Of a DNA stretch of 64,000 nucleotides, positions 44,475 to 56,610 are shown piece by piece. Position 1 is the first letter of the stretch. Every line of letters begins with the position of its first letter. The stretch is from NCBI GenBank assembly GCA_964017235.1, contig OZ024934.1, forward strand, positions 83,046,706 to 83,110,705, read 5' to 3'. This DNA comes from Sabellastarte sp. h YS-2021 (Eukaryota; Annelida; Polychaeta; Sabellida; Sabellidae). The position numbers and the translations under genes are program-made. The notes beneath the pieces were generated by a model. That model was given only the letters and a program-made list of their open reading frames with translations. It was not told where the DNA came from and made no database searches.

Positions 44475-47400
44475 CTGCATAATTAAAAAGACACAATTTG
44501 AAGGACTGTTAAGAAAAAGAGGAAAAAGTCAAGTATTATGTTTCGAGTTTAATTCTTCATAGCCATCTGAAAGCTTCACTGAAAGCCATGATAATTGTCA
44601 ATATTTGCAGAGTTTCTCTTGTATGAAATACAGTGAGTGTTATAATACCTTTTACTGCACAAAACTGACTCCCTAAATCAGGACATGCGCTTGGTAATTA
44701 AAGACCTTTTAATGCTAAAATGTTAATTACATAGCCAAACCTTATATAATGTGATTTATTGCTGGGCTAGACAACTTAGGCAAAGAAAATCTTTTGAATG
44801 AGATCTGACATACAAATTGTAAAACCATTCACCAAAACTTTGTGGGACTGTACATTTGCGATATTTGAAATGCTCTGTAAAACTTGCACCTTTGGGTTAC
44901 AATAATGCTGTTCCACTTTTAAGATCTAACTCCACACAGAAAGACATCAGGGCCTTGCTATGAGCAATCCTTTTCCCCAACAAATAACACATAACATGTC
45001 AGAACAAAGAAGATATGTTATGAGAACTCCCCTGACTGGAGAGAAGTATCCATTGGCGTTACTCTGTTTCACTACAACCGAAATAAATTATATTCTTCCA
45101 TGATATGGTGTTTTGCAATGACGAAATGGCTCAAAAAGAGTGGTGAAGAATGTCTTAGACATACTAGTCCAGAGGATCAGCCTATTACTGTCCATCAAGG
45201 AACTGGAACAACAAAAGACACAATAGCCATGATGGTGTCTTCATACACACTATGAGAAAAGAATATATGGTAACCAAGCAACAGAATATCCAGCAATTTG
45301 ACCTATCAATCCACAAGAAGGACTACTTGTGCAAGACAGACTAGTGGAAGGTGAAAAAATGTGATGTAGCCAAATAACAGAGGGATATTATGAATGGCTA
45401 CTTTAAGAATAATGGGGCAGTAATTAAGCAGATGGAAAGATGAGGAGGGGGGCTTGAGAGGGGCTGATAGATGACCCTTTGAAAAGGCTATTTGCATGTG
45501 TAGACTGTGGCTGGCTACAGATCTGGTTTCTGTGTCTTCAGGCTGTGCTATTGTTGATTGTAGTGGTGCATAGACTGTGGCTTGTCTAGTTGCTCTCAGC
45601 TGGAACTTGCTTGAGACCTTTCATGAGGAAGAAGCTTTGTAAGTGTTATGCAGATTATCAATGTAGAATTTGTCAAATAATGTGTGAACCCTAAATCTGG
45701 CAGAGAACTTGTGGTGATGAAATATTGGCATCTTGAAGAAAATAAATGGTGACCCACTGTTGCTCTGTGTCAGTTCAAACAGTCTCTTGACTTCTTTATT
45801 GTTCCTCATCCCACTAAAGCCTTACTGAATGCAGGATGTCTTTCTTCTGTGTCTAGTAGAAGATACTAATGGTGGCACAAAATTCTGCAATAGCCTATAG
45901 GTGTGCCATACAATTTTGGTATTTTAGACACCTTATTATTTTAGACACCAATATGATTCAGCACTACATTTTATTTTTACAGAAAGATTAGCTGTGTCAT
46001 CAGATAACAATCGATGTGATTATACTGTCAAACTTTACAACCAGTGAAATAAGTAGCACAGCAAACTATTTCCTTTCGAGTGTGTAATGTATACTGGGGT
46101 ATATGTCAAGGACACTGTGTAAACTGATTTTGCCCTTATAAAAGGCTCTTCTTTTTTCCCCACTTCAGCTGTTAATATTTTACATGCTGTATTCCAGGAA
46201 GAAAACAATATATTTGGGGTAGCATATGCAATGTCACATAAATGAAAGTCATATAAATCAATATCCTTTTTAAAACTTTTGTCAAACAACAGATTTCTGT
46301 AAGCTGTTATCTTACAGAAACATGTCATCGTACAGAAATTTCCTGTTTGATAAAATGTTAGGAATTGATGATGATTTATATGCGTTTCATTTATGTAAGA
46401 TTTGGAATATTATAATATTGATTATAAGTGATGCCTTGTTATCCCTTAATTCACTATTGTGCTTGACTGTGTCCTTCTTTATCAAATTATTAAGCAAAAG
46501 AAATAGACACTATAAAATTTCTTAAATGAAAACCTGTATAATTAATGTAGATTAAATTTATTTTAGATTTATTTACACATTTAAAACACTGATCACTGGA
46601 CACGGAATACTAAAAATTATTTCCCCATAATATTTAGGTCAAATACCTTTTGTGATAGATGATAAAACATAATACTTACCATTACAGGAGTGTTCCTGTT
46701 TTCGCCAAGTCATAATTGCTTGTTGTAATTCAAAAGCAGCTCTGATATAAACTAACTTGGTACTGTGGTCCATCCAGTCTGCCCTTCTATACTTTGGCAT
46801 ACAAACTACATATTTCACATACTGAGGTATCATTGACATGTCTATTTTGTGCGATGACAGCGGTCGTGATTTTAGATTATCAGCATGCATAACCCATTCA
46901 TAATTATCTTGAATTTGTTCTTTCATTATCATCAGATAGTTGTAAATTGAGTCACAAATGGAATCATTAAAGTCACTTGTAGTGGGCATAGACCTGAAAA
47001 GACATTATGTATTGAATTGCTTAAGGCATACACTCAATGATACAGAAAATGAAACATACATGTAAATTTGCTTTTTTGTTTCCTAGGATCGTTTCACTCT
47101 GACATGTACTGTCTGGCATTAATTTTATTTAGACTAAAAGGAAATTTAAATGATGCAGAAAACATTTTTTTGTTCATAAATATTGTTGGAGAATATGTAA
47201 GATAAGTACTATAGAATAAACATATAACTGACCAGCTGCCATCACATCAGTGGTGTTATCTGTGAATGGAAGGATTTTCTAACGTCAAAATGAATAATAC
47301 TCAACTGATTATGTGATGATATACCATTGTCTTGTGTGTGAACTTTAATTTAATATTATGCATTATGTTATTTTTGTTTTTCATTTAATTTATGTAGAAC

Positions 47401-49553
47401 AATTAGGATTCATCTCATACATATTTACCTTCTGCCTCACAGTCTAGTTGCTGGTATAGTGTGAAAGCTGCTATAATTTAAAACTTTTAAAATTATGTCA
47501 CTTTTTCCAAATACAATTCAAAAATGTAAAATGTAGCAATTTAAATTGTGAAACATTGAGAAAAAAGGAGTTATATGTAATAGATATAAGACAATGTGTG
47601 TATATAACTTTCTTATCCACCACAAACAGCATATAACCTAATTCCCCGTCATGCAGGCAGGGCAATATATCTTTATGTACAGCCATTACCGTAGTAAGTG
47701 TCCACATAAGGGGAGATTTCCAATTTTATATTACAAAAAGCCCAAATTGTGTTTAGCTTTTGCATTTGTGTCTTATTGGTTGCCAGACTGAAATTCTTAT
47801 TTTTCCCGATAAATTTTGATCATTAAATATTAAACTGTTATTCAGTACATGCCTTAAATTGGCATAGACAGGTCACAAACTATATTTAAAAATTCAACCA
47901 ATCATAAGTCTTATATAAAATATATCTTTAAATGCTCTCACTCAGTTGGTTGTGTGTCAATTTAGAGAGCGTGGTTTCATGTTTCTTATCAAACAAAATC
48001 CACAACTAATTTACCTAATTAGAGAAAAGCAAATACAGATTTTGTGCATAAATTGGACTGCATTACGAAGTTAAGCACCAGTGAATAAAAACATGTACAC
48101 CACCATATCTTTTGCATCATCTCTATTGGCCATACCTTAAAGTTGTTTTAGTTGTACCATCTATAGACATTTGTGTCTCTTTGTTAGGCAGAGGCAACTG
48201 CAATTTGGTATCTTTCAACACAGTTCTATCATTTGTAAAGGGAAACACGGTGGTTGTCTGGTCTGGAGAAAGAATAACATGGATCTGTAGGAAACTATGA
48301 CAAATATGTATGTTTTGGTTAACATTTGTTAGAGGTGAAAGCAAGGTTAAGGAATAATTTTGGCTTAATGTAGCTTTCAACACATAGTATAACTACTATC
48401 ATGATAGGTATTGAAGGGACATTAGAAAGCCATGCAGGTCAAGATTCTGTACTGAACCCCATCAAGTACTGTTAACCAAGTACTGACTTGCCCACTTTAG
48501 GCCAAGAATAAAACAAAAGACCTGAGGGGTTGAAAGGAAAATATGGTACCCACAATACGACCACATGCCCTTCTCTATCACATGTTATTTGAATACATGA
48601 AGCACAATTCTCAAACATATATCCAGCTATAATCTTGATTATTTGAGCCAGGATCAATCCCGGACTAAAATTTAGGCTCTACTGACAAGGCCAAACAGCC
48701 CATCATATTTTATTGAAACATTTTGCTGCATTTTAATGCTATGTGGTTTTAGAAATACTGTTATAATTTAGCATTTTAAGTCCACCAGTTGTCGTATGAT
48801 TGACAAGTTTGTCAGTTCATAACATCATTGCCAACCCATGGTCATGGATTGTGAATCCAGGACAATGTGTTGCAAACAGCAAATCTATGTAAAATACAAT
48901 TGAAAAAAAAATGGTGCTTTTGCAGTGACCGTTAAATGGAATAGGCTTCTCAAAATCTTCTATATTTTACATCACTGTTCTATTACTATTACAAGAATGT
49001 CCACTTTAAATGAAACAGCAATTTGAATCAAATGTTCAGCTGTATAACCTTAAAACCCAGTAAACATTTTTTTGTGTTTCAAGTCAAACCTAGTTTCTTG
49101 AGTTATTTTAGAAATGTTTTCAGCAAAAAACGTTTGTACAGAGAATGTTTATAAAATCTTTATGAAACATTACAGTGTGAACGTTTACTTGGAAACGTTT
49201 AATAACCTAAAAGATAGGATATAAAAACATTTTGTATACATTTAAACCATTTAAATTTTTTTAAATGTTTACTAGTAATGAAGGCAATAATACCAGTCAA
49301 GTGTAGTTCTTGGTCTAATGACCATCTCACCTTGTTTATCTGCAGATACTGATTGTGATTGGAATATCCCTGATTCTGTTGTGGTATGTTTCCATTTAAT
49401 GAAGTCTACAAGAAGCTTTAATGAAGTATCATGTTGATCACCATCATCACTTTTGTTAAAATATGCTTGAGTAATTATTCCTCCAAAGACATTTTGAATC
49501 CCAATGTTGCAAAAAGTCATGAAAATAACTTCAAAGTAAGCTAATGATTGCAT
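43362..49553 (-). CDS. RecB: orphan rhodopsin-like seven-transmembrane receptor with a 1-bp frameshift (4 exons, whole gene span)
   Basis: Exons on the minus strand are 49553-49331, 48262-48136, 46993-46680 and 44474-43362 (223, 127, 314 and 1113 bp). The first three match RecA and RecC exactly in length and phase. Exon 4 is one base longer: the A run at 44348-44351 (minus-strand TTTT) has four bases where RecA and RecC have three. The frame therefore shifts after LPKHTSI, 40 residues into the exon, and the downstream 7TM frame is otherwise completely open. Without the extra base the product would be 591 residues. Either this is a very young pseudogene or allele, or it is a base-calling or assembly error. 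RecB is closer to RecC than to RecA (shared ISSQNEHIRTLVSKSNV). Confidence 0.8.
44475..46679. other. RecB intron 3
   Basis: 2205 bp, with the inverted repeat at 46223-46410 described separately. No other gene or repeat recognised. Confidence 0.5.
46223..46410. repeat. Diverged inverted repeat whose arms both stay open as protein
   Basis: The minus-strand arm (46301-46223) and the plus-strand arm (46331-46410) are about 75-80% identical over about 78 bp around a 29-bp spacer. Translated, they read YRNLLFDKSFKKDIDLYDFHL and YRNFLFDKMLGIDDDLYAFHL. The similarity at protein level is unexpected for an ordinary hairpin. The origin is unknown; it could be a captured exon fragment duplicated in inverted orientation. 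Confidence 0.6.
46680..46993 (-). CDS. RecB exon 3: ectodomain
   Basis: 314 bp, acceptor CTTTTCAG and donor GTAAGT. It encodes SMPTTSDFNDSICDSIYNY, then YRRADWMDHSTKLVYIRAAF and QEHSCNG. Compared with RecA and RecC, MNHST is changed to MDHST, so the shared glycosylation site is lost here. The three exon cysteines are kept. Confidence 0.87.
48136..48262 (-). CDS. RecB exon 2: ectodomain
   Basis: 127 bp, acceptor TTCTCCAG and donor GTATGG. It encodes DQTTTVFPFTNDRTVLKDTK, then LQLPLPNKETQMSIDGTTK and TTLR. It aligns with exon 2 of the paralogues without gaps. Confidence 0.84.
49331..49553 (-). CDS. RecB exon 1: signal peptide and start of ectodomain
   Basis: 223 bp ending at the GTGAGA donor. 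The chosen start MQSLAYFEVIFMTFCNIGIQ matches RecC; an extra Met one codon upstream (49556) and a longer open frame to 49628 exist. There are FNKSD and ESGIFQSQS phrases as in the paralogues. Confidence 0.83.
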
Positions 49554-51949
49554 CATGGCATGAATATAATAGACTGAAAATGTACCATTAAGTTGTAAAT
49601 AAAGTGCATTGTATGTGCTGGGAGTCAATCATTTGTCTTCAAATTATTGTATACAGGAGGATATAAAACAAAAGTCTGATTCTTAACAGGTCGAGAGGAA
49701 TATCCAGGTGTTCAAGTATCAGCAGAGTTATTATATACTGGTTGTTTTCCCCCCAAATCCCCTATAAGGGCCTGTCTGTTGATTTTTATGAATTACATCA
49801 TAAGTTTGAAACACACTTGGATGTGAGTGGTGGGATCCTGAGACTCTTAAAAGTGCAAGTACTTTGTTGGGATTTGAGCCCGAATCTTTTACAGTAATGC
49901 ACATAGCTCTTCAACAAGTTAAGCTAAATGGAATGGCTAGGAGTTAAATTTTAGTAGACCTGATAGAAACACAAGTATATTGTTTGCTTCCTCTCAATAA
50001 AGAACCTTCCTTCGGAACTTATATGCTGATGAGCATATCATTACTCCTAAACATATTAACATATTTGGCTGTCAGATGGGCCCACGTGGGGCAAGTTTGC
50101 CTCTGTTTTGATTCAATACTAATGTCCTCTGAATACTGCACACACAGAGAATAACACAATTCCGACTGCTTAACAAGTAGAACTACAGTTATGGCCCAGA
50201 AGTTCAACTGTTTGTGAAGCTGATGTATATATAAGGATATTATAGCAGACACATCTGAAAGTCAAGACACTCTTATATGTCAGTTCTTTTTTTAAGCTGA
50301 GGTAATCAGTATGGGCATATGAGTGTAGGTAACAGTATTCTGTGAACTATTTCAATTATCATGTTCAATTTAATCAAAACCTTCAATGTAAATTGTTATA
50401 TAATATTTCAATAGAATTAAATGTAACAAGATTTGTGAAGGAAAGATACATTGAAAGTTAGGTTATCATAAAATGCTATGGACAAATAATTAATAGCAAA
50501 ATTTATTGTATACTTGTATTCCTGTATAATTTGTATAATTTGACTTGACATATTTGTATTTACAATTTTTAAATGATCAATGATACCATCTAGTTTTAAT
50601 TAACTGAAAGGATAATACACCGATGACAATACACACATAACAGTTTCATGTAACAACAGTTATTCTATTCTATGCAACATTCACACAACTGAGTTTTAAT
50701 GTCTCCGCAGATGTTAAGACAATTTGTTAAACCATGGCCTGGAAATCTACAATGTTCAAGAGAAGTCTAGAAAACTGCTTAGTCTGGTTTGTTGATTTTA
50801 GAAGATTTAATGTATTATTTAATCATGTCGATCAAATGTATCACCTTTTGCTTGATGCCCAAAACTCACGCCTTTGATATCATTGTATGACGCACTTGTA
50901 GGGTGTAGCACAATGCAAACTTTGTATAATTTGGATATTCATATTAACAAAATGGACGAATCTTGCATATTCTCTTTGTTTTATCAGCACACTTTCGTCT
51001 TTATTGAAAATGTAAATCTGTCTGCCATTTGAAGCCTCTCAGTAACTCAGTCCTTGTATTTGCACCAACACATAAACATTGCTCCCTTATGCAGGTGTTC
51101 CACTGGAGCTGACCCTGTATCCGACCCTACATCCCTAGTGTTGGTTCCAACAGTCGTAGGGTCATAGAAAAAAAGGCGCAAAAATGCTGAGTCTGTTATG
51201 AAATCCCCTACAGGACAGTACACTTAGAGACAGGATGTCCTTGCCGACAAGACGTAGGGTTGGGGACGTTTATTGCATGGCCAGTCATAGAAGTACTACG
51301 ACAACCCCTAACAGACAAGCCTTACCAGGTCCTGACAAGCCATACTGATAAACAGACAGGACTGGAGAAACATACAGGACCCCACGACCAGACTTGCAGT
51401 CGGTATTGTCATTACAGCTTTTGATGAATTTTTGGGAAAAAAGAGGATCCAGTGTCGACCAGTGTCGACCAATAAACAATTCTTAAATTAGGTCAAGGCT
51501 GAATATTTGGATCAAATTCTTGGATTTAGACAAACAGAAAAACAGTGGCCAGTCAGTCAAATATGGCCACAGGTCAGTTTGGTACATGCAATAAGCTGAA
51601 TAACAAAGGAATAATGCAAATTTATGAACAGGCATGAAATATGACAGGGATGTATGACAGATTATTGTGTTTCTATTTAGTTTTAGTACTGCAGTACTGC
51701 TAATTTTAGTACTGCAGATATTGCCAATACGCACATGCACCATGTCCCTAGTTCCTTGTTCCTTGTGGAAAATTGGTATTCTGTGATTTCTTGGACTGGA
51801 AGATTGATATTGCTCCATCTTTTGTCTTTTTGAAAATGTTCTCTGATTTTTTTTTTCAACTGCATTCAGAATCCTAGAAGAAAATAAGTCTGTATGCATG
51901 AAACCTGATTTTTCAACCTATTGCAGTCAAGTTCATGCAAATGTGGTGG
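49554..51949. other. RecB upstream region and intergenic DNA
   Basis: About 49557-50000 is homologous to 63418-64000 upstream of RecC, so promoter-proximal DNA was copied with the gene. From about 50.3 to 51.9 kb no gene was recognised. GTGTTCCACTGGAGCTGACC at about 51094 repeats near 25660. Confidence 0.5.
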
Positions 51950-52180
51950 GGCCACGGTGGCAGAGTGGTAACACTCTCGCCTCCCACCTCTGAGGCCGGG
52001 GTTCGATCCCTGCACGGGCTCAAGTGGGAAAGCTGGTAGTTGCTTGCCGTTGGTCGGCAGTTTACAGTACACAATCCTAGCGAACTCTATGTACTGGTTT
52101 CCTCTGCCCTTCCAACTACCCGTCGTGATATGACCTGTACAGTGTTGAAAGCGACGTAAAACCCCAAATAAACAAACAAA
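51950..52180 (+). repeat. SINE family 1, full length, young (perfect 16-bp target duplication)
   Basis: CATGCAAATGTGGTGG at 51934-51949 is repeated exactly at 52181-52196. The SINE carries an intact A box (TGGCAGAGTGGTAAC), a B box (GGGTTCGATCCC) and an AAATAAACAAACAAA tail. The perfect duplication and intact promoter boxes make this the most recent SINE insertion in the window. Confidence 0.93.
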
Positions 52181-52284
52181 CATGCAAATGTGGTGGCCAC
52201 ATTGCTTCAAAATGTATTCTTTCTGTCAAACTGGAGATTATCAATAGTGGTGTTTTGACAGCATGTCTGCCAGTCCCTCACCCT

Positions 52285-52336
52285 GGGGTGGGGGGGGGGG
52301 TGGGGGGGGTGGGTGGGGGGGTGGGGGGGGTGGGGC
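52285..52336 (+). repeat. G-rich minisatellite, potential G-quadruplex
   Basis: About 50 bases of G interrupted by single T at 7-11-base spacing. Many G-tracts in a row could form G-quadruplexes; it may also be a region of uncertain sequence length. Confidence 0.85.
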
Positions 52337-53219
52337 CTTCATTTAGTAAAGCCCCATCTCCTAGCAACCTGTAAACAAGTTTGAACTGATTGGTTGAACT
52401 TTTGTTTAGACCCCAGTTGTGGACATTTGTATTTAATTTCAAAACTGCCAGCATTGAGAATGGACTGTCAAAATATTTCCCTGATATAAGTTATTGAGAT
52501 ACCCCAATATATTTTAATCTAGTTTTACAGTTTTATACTTTTACATGTTTACAATGATTATAGTATTTTATGCTTTATTTTACATATCTACCAGAATAAC
52601 CCTACTTTGGGATGTGAAGGTGTTGTATATGTAATAAAACTCAAACTCATAAAATTCTTCAAATTCAAATTAGGTCTCCTTAGCCTACAGGAGGCTTGGC
52701 TGTATAGGTGGAAAATTTGGCCTTTCACCTCATCTCAGGTCATTTGGGTAGAATCACAAATCTTGGTCCTGCTGTGGGTTATGGTCACCTCTATCTGTTC
52801 TTATCTACTTTTGTAGTGCTTGTGTTATGGTAGTCTTAATTTGCCTAAACTTGCTTTAAATTGCATTATGTTATGGTGACCTTACATATTGATTACAACC
52901 TTTGTGTAACCTTAATGGTCTCTTTGTGACATATGTTATTGTAACTGTATTTATGTATCTGATCTGTACATAAACATAGTAATTTAGTGATTTAGTAATG
53001 TTGTATTTATTTATGTACAATAAAACTATGCTCCGCCAAGTATGTTTAATGTGTCCAGGGAGGGGGAACTGCAAGCCATTGTCATTGAAGAATCAGTTAT
53101 AGTTCCTAAAAATGCCTTGTCTGCTGAGTGATGCAGGAGTATTGGATACGAAGAAATCAGTGTAGTTCATTAAAGTGAGGAATATTTAATGATGTTATGA
53201 TGTCACGGTTAGCAGTCAT
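52337..53219. other. Intergenic DNA, nothing recognised
   Basis: No gene recognised. A TGCTCCGCCAAGTATG remnant of the CCTCCGCC repeat lies near 53030. Confidence 0.4.
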
Positions 53220-53790
53220 CACTGACATTCGAACCCTACAGAAATGTGATCACAATACCCTTATATAAATCCATGTCAAATTTCATGCCTGTAGACTAAT
53301 TTGCACAATCCCTTCTCTGTGTCACCATGTTCAGTACTCTCCAGTGTCCACAATGGATTGGCCGGCATGATATTACATATGACAATTGGCTTTAGAGCCC
53401 TCAAAAAATGGAAGCACTATATCTTAATCTACATCTTTGCCAAATTTCATGCCTGTAGGACAATTTACACAATCCATTCTCTATTCCATGTCCAATACTG
53501 ACCACTTGCCATACTGACCAGTATGCCTTTACAAATGACCACTGACTTTAGTACCCTCACAAAATGGAATCACAATATCCTTATCTACATTTGTGTCAAG
53601 TTTCATGCTTGCAGACCAATTTGCATGATCCTTCCTTGGTGTTATGATCAGCGCGGTCCAGTGTCAACAATGGACTGACCAGTATACCATTACAAATGAC
53701 CATTGGCTTTGGCGCCCTAAAAATGGAATCACTATATGCTAATCTACATCTGTGCCAAATTTCATGCTTGTAATGAGGCCAAACAAACTA
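53220..53790 (+). repeat. Tandem repeat, about 160-bp period, about 3.5 copies
   Basis: The anchor CATGCCTGTAGACC (variants) starts at 53284, 53448, 53604 and 53763, so the spacing is 164, 156 and 159 bp. Each unit also carries AATGGAATCACAATAT, TGCCAAATTTCATGC and GACCATTGGCTTT-like words. Its period is near that of the array at 27540-28110, but the sequence differs. Confidence 0.8.
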
Positions 53791-54423
53791 TAGATGATTT
53801 ATTATTATTTTTCATGATTGCTGATAACAAGCAGACACACTGCAATATATTTGTGGTAATATTTGAAATGTTATATAAAGGATCCTTGTGTCAATCCTAA
53901 AATGTATTCTGTAAGACTACAAGAATAGATTTTGATGGTGGCCATATGTAATAGGAATTGTTCAGTGATTTTCAGCCTAATACATCCATTGTTGTGTGGA
54001 ACTTGCTGCATACCACTTGCAAAATTCTGTGATTAATATTCTGTTTTCAAAGACTGTGTCTCTCAAAAATTGTAGTGTCCACAGTCCATTGTACACTTAT
54101 GCTCTTCTTTAAATGTATACTTCAAGATACATTTGTAGAGTCCTGTGGACATGGTTGTGAAGCACAATTAACATACTAGCTATTACGCCTTTACAGAATG
54201 GTGCGAACAGGCCTTTACACACCCAGCATAAGAATCCTCATTTTAATAAGCTGTTTCCAGAGTCTCAACATTCACAAGTCATATGCAATACATAGGAAAA
54301 CTTTCCTTATACAAAGATATATTGTGATTAAATTTTGACAATGTGATACAGAGCAAAAGTATAGCATTGTTTGCCTTCATGAGCAGTATATCCCTCTATA
54401 TCTAATCGGGCGATGTTTTACTT
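53791..54423. other. Intergenic DNA, nothing recognised
   Basis: No gene, RNA or repeat recognised. Confidence 0.4.
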
Positions 54424-54665
54424 TATATACGAGTTACGAATATACGAGTTAGTTAACTTGAATATTCAAGTTAATAACTGGAATATTCGAGTTAGTAACT
54501 TGAATGTACAAGTTACTAACTTGAAAATACCAGTTAACTGGTATATTCAAGTTAGGTAACTGGTATTTTCAAGTTAGTAACTTGTACATTCAAGTTACTA
54601 ACTCGAATATTCCAGTTATTAACTTGAATATTCAAGTTAACTAACTCCTATATTCAAGTTAGTAA
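54424..54665. repeat. Long near-perfect hairpin of AACTTGAATATTC-type units
   Basis: Arms of about 100 bp are almost perfectly complementary around a short centre at about 54533-54556. Within each arm, 20-24-bp subunits such as AGTTAGTAACTTGAATGTAC and CAAGTTAATAACTGGAATAT recur, each itself self-complementary. There is no ORF. It resembles the palindromic elements at 13584 and 16200 in plan, with different words. Confidence 0.85.
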
Positions 54666-55864
54666 AATAAAAAAATGTTGACAGTCCAGAGCTTCCGTAA
54701 ATTTCTGCATAGATTTTAGTGAATATAAGTGCAGTGTGTAGTAGCCTTGTATACTAGCTTTCCAATGATAACGAGATTTGTTGTTAATATAATAAATAAA
54801 ATTGTTTGAAATGAAGAATTGTTTACACATCTATAATGAAAAATAAATTACCTGATGTGTATGTACTGGTATTTGGGTCAAATACTGCTAATAGTGGGTA
54901 ATAAAAGGTCGGCTGTAGTGCAGATCTAACTGCTTGTTATTATGTTTGTCAGCCATATTTACTATGCACATAAAATGTAAAAATATTCTTTTAATGTGAC
55001 CTTTTCACAATTTTCACAAAAATTATGAATCTTAGTGGCAAACAGCAAGTGAGTCAAAGTTTTCATAGAAATGTCAGTTGTTTCAAAATATTATTCAATT
55101 ACAGTCCTTCCTATGTTGAAAAGTTATCTATTAATTAATCAGTTTTTCTCAAAATGTGTTACTGTAACATTGCCTGGTACTTAAATAGCTTTGCTCCGAA
55201 TTGCCCTTCCCTGAAGTTACGAAAGAGACATTTGTCTAGTTGTCCGCACTTCTGTAGTCTATTGTAGTGTATATACTTTCTGTCTTTATTTCTTTATTCT
55301 TATGACATGCAATTTGTAAGTGTATATTTTCAAGAAAAGGAAAACAATACAAGAATTTGATTGCTCAGCTTCAGTTGGCTTAAAAGTTACTTTACATGTA
55401 GAATTACATCCAGCTAATATTTAATGAAACCAAAAAACTTCAAAAATATCTTTGAGAAATCTAGAATATCTTTTGTCATTACCTTGATCAAAGTTTAATT
55501 TAATTTTGTGTATAGAAGACATTGAGAGTCTATATTAAAATGCTTTATCATTGACAGTTTGTACTGACATTGTGTATGTGTTGTGTTTGCTATAAGACTA
55601 CTGACAAGCTTTGTAACACTTTCTGGAAGGTGATTAGCATCCTCTCATTGTGACTCACCTGATTACGAGTAGAGATTAGAGATAAGACGAAATACGTTCT
55701 CCTACTCTTGAGTTAGTTCTAGCATCTATAATAAACAGTTATAGCTATCAATGGGAAATACGAACTCAGTCAGTCATGGACATTGGGGAATCTTTAGTGT
55801 AGATTTTTATGTCAAGCAAAACAGATCAGTCATGTAGCTAGAGACTTTTAGCTCAATTGCCAAC
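54666..55864. other. Intergenic DNA, nothing recognised
   Basis: AT-rich; no gene recognised. Confidence 0.4.
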
Positions 55865-56020
55865 CCTCATGATATAACTCCACCTAATCTTAAAAGTCGA
55901 GGTCAACCTCTAAGGTCATACAAAGGTCAGGCCATGAAGTCCCGGTCGCAACAAAGCCACAAATAAAGTCAATCATCCATTTTAGAAAATTTATTCACAT
56001 GTTAGTAGAAACGTTATATT
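55865..56020. repeat. Dispersed repeat (TAACTCCACCTAATC family), uninterrupted copy
   Basis: Phrases ATGATATAACTCCACCTAAT, AAGTCGAGGTCAACCTCTAA and CCACAAATAAAGTCAATCAT recur in the same order at 56565-57230, where a LINE splits them. This copy shows the uninterrupted arrangement. Confidence 0.65.
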
Positions 56021-56610
56021 AAACAAAATCATAAAAAGTCGAAGGAATCCAAATATGGGAATTTCGAGGCGTACATATATTACACATCATATAAATTTAA
56101 GGAAGCCCAATATAGGGATTGCCAGGCACCTTAAAACGCATAAAACAACTTGTGTATAGAAGTAAAATAGCCATCTAGTTTATGAAATAAAATACAACTC
56201 AGAGTACAGTGAAAGAGGCAGCCAAACAATGTGTCACTGGGGCTCCTAATTCAAATGTTTTAGTCAATTCGAGAGGAGTCCCATGGAACTGCCTGGGCCC
56301 GCCTAACTCGGATCCAATTGTATTTGATCAGCACTACTTACACATTTGGTACCACAGTTGGGGTGATGGGTAAATATTCTGAAATGATGTTCGTCCTCTG
56401 AATGACAAATCCAATATGGCCCCCTTTTTACATTCAACGTTTGAAGCATAGCGAGCCTCTGATTTGAATTATACAGGCCAGAATAAATAATCTACAATCT
56501 TAAGGTTGGAAACTGACAAAGCAGGCCCCGCACAGGTCGTGCTTCCAACAGTTGCCCACCATCATGATATAACTCCACCTAATCATAAGGTCGAGGTCAA
56601 TCTCTAAGGT

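Noticed and set aside
44269..44496. A 75-residue ORF overlapping the start of RecB exon 4
   Set aside because: It is not a separate gene; it is the upstream frame of exon 4 before the one-base shift, preceded by intron sequence.
52607..52816. 69-residue hydrophobic ORF
   Set aside because: No homology recognised and no paralogous exon; hydrophobicity follows from T-rich composition.
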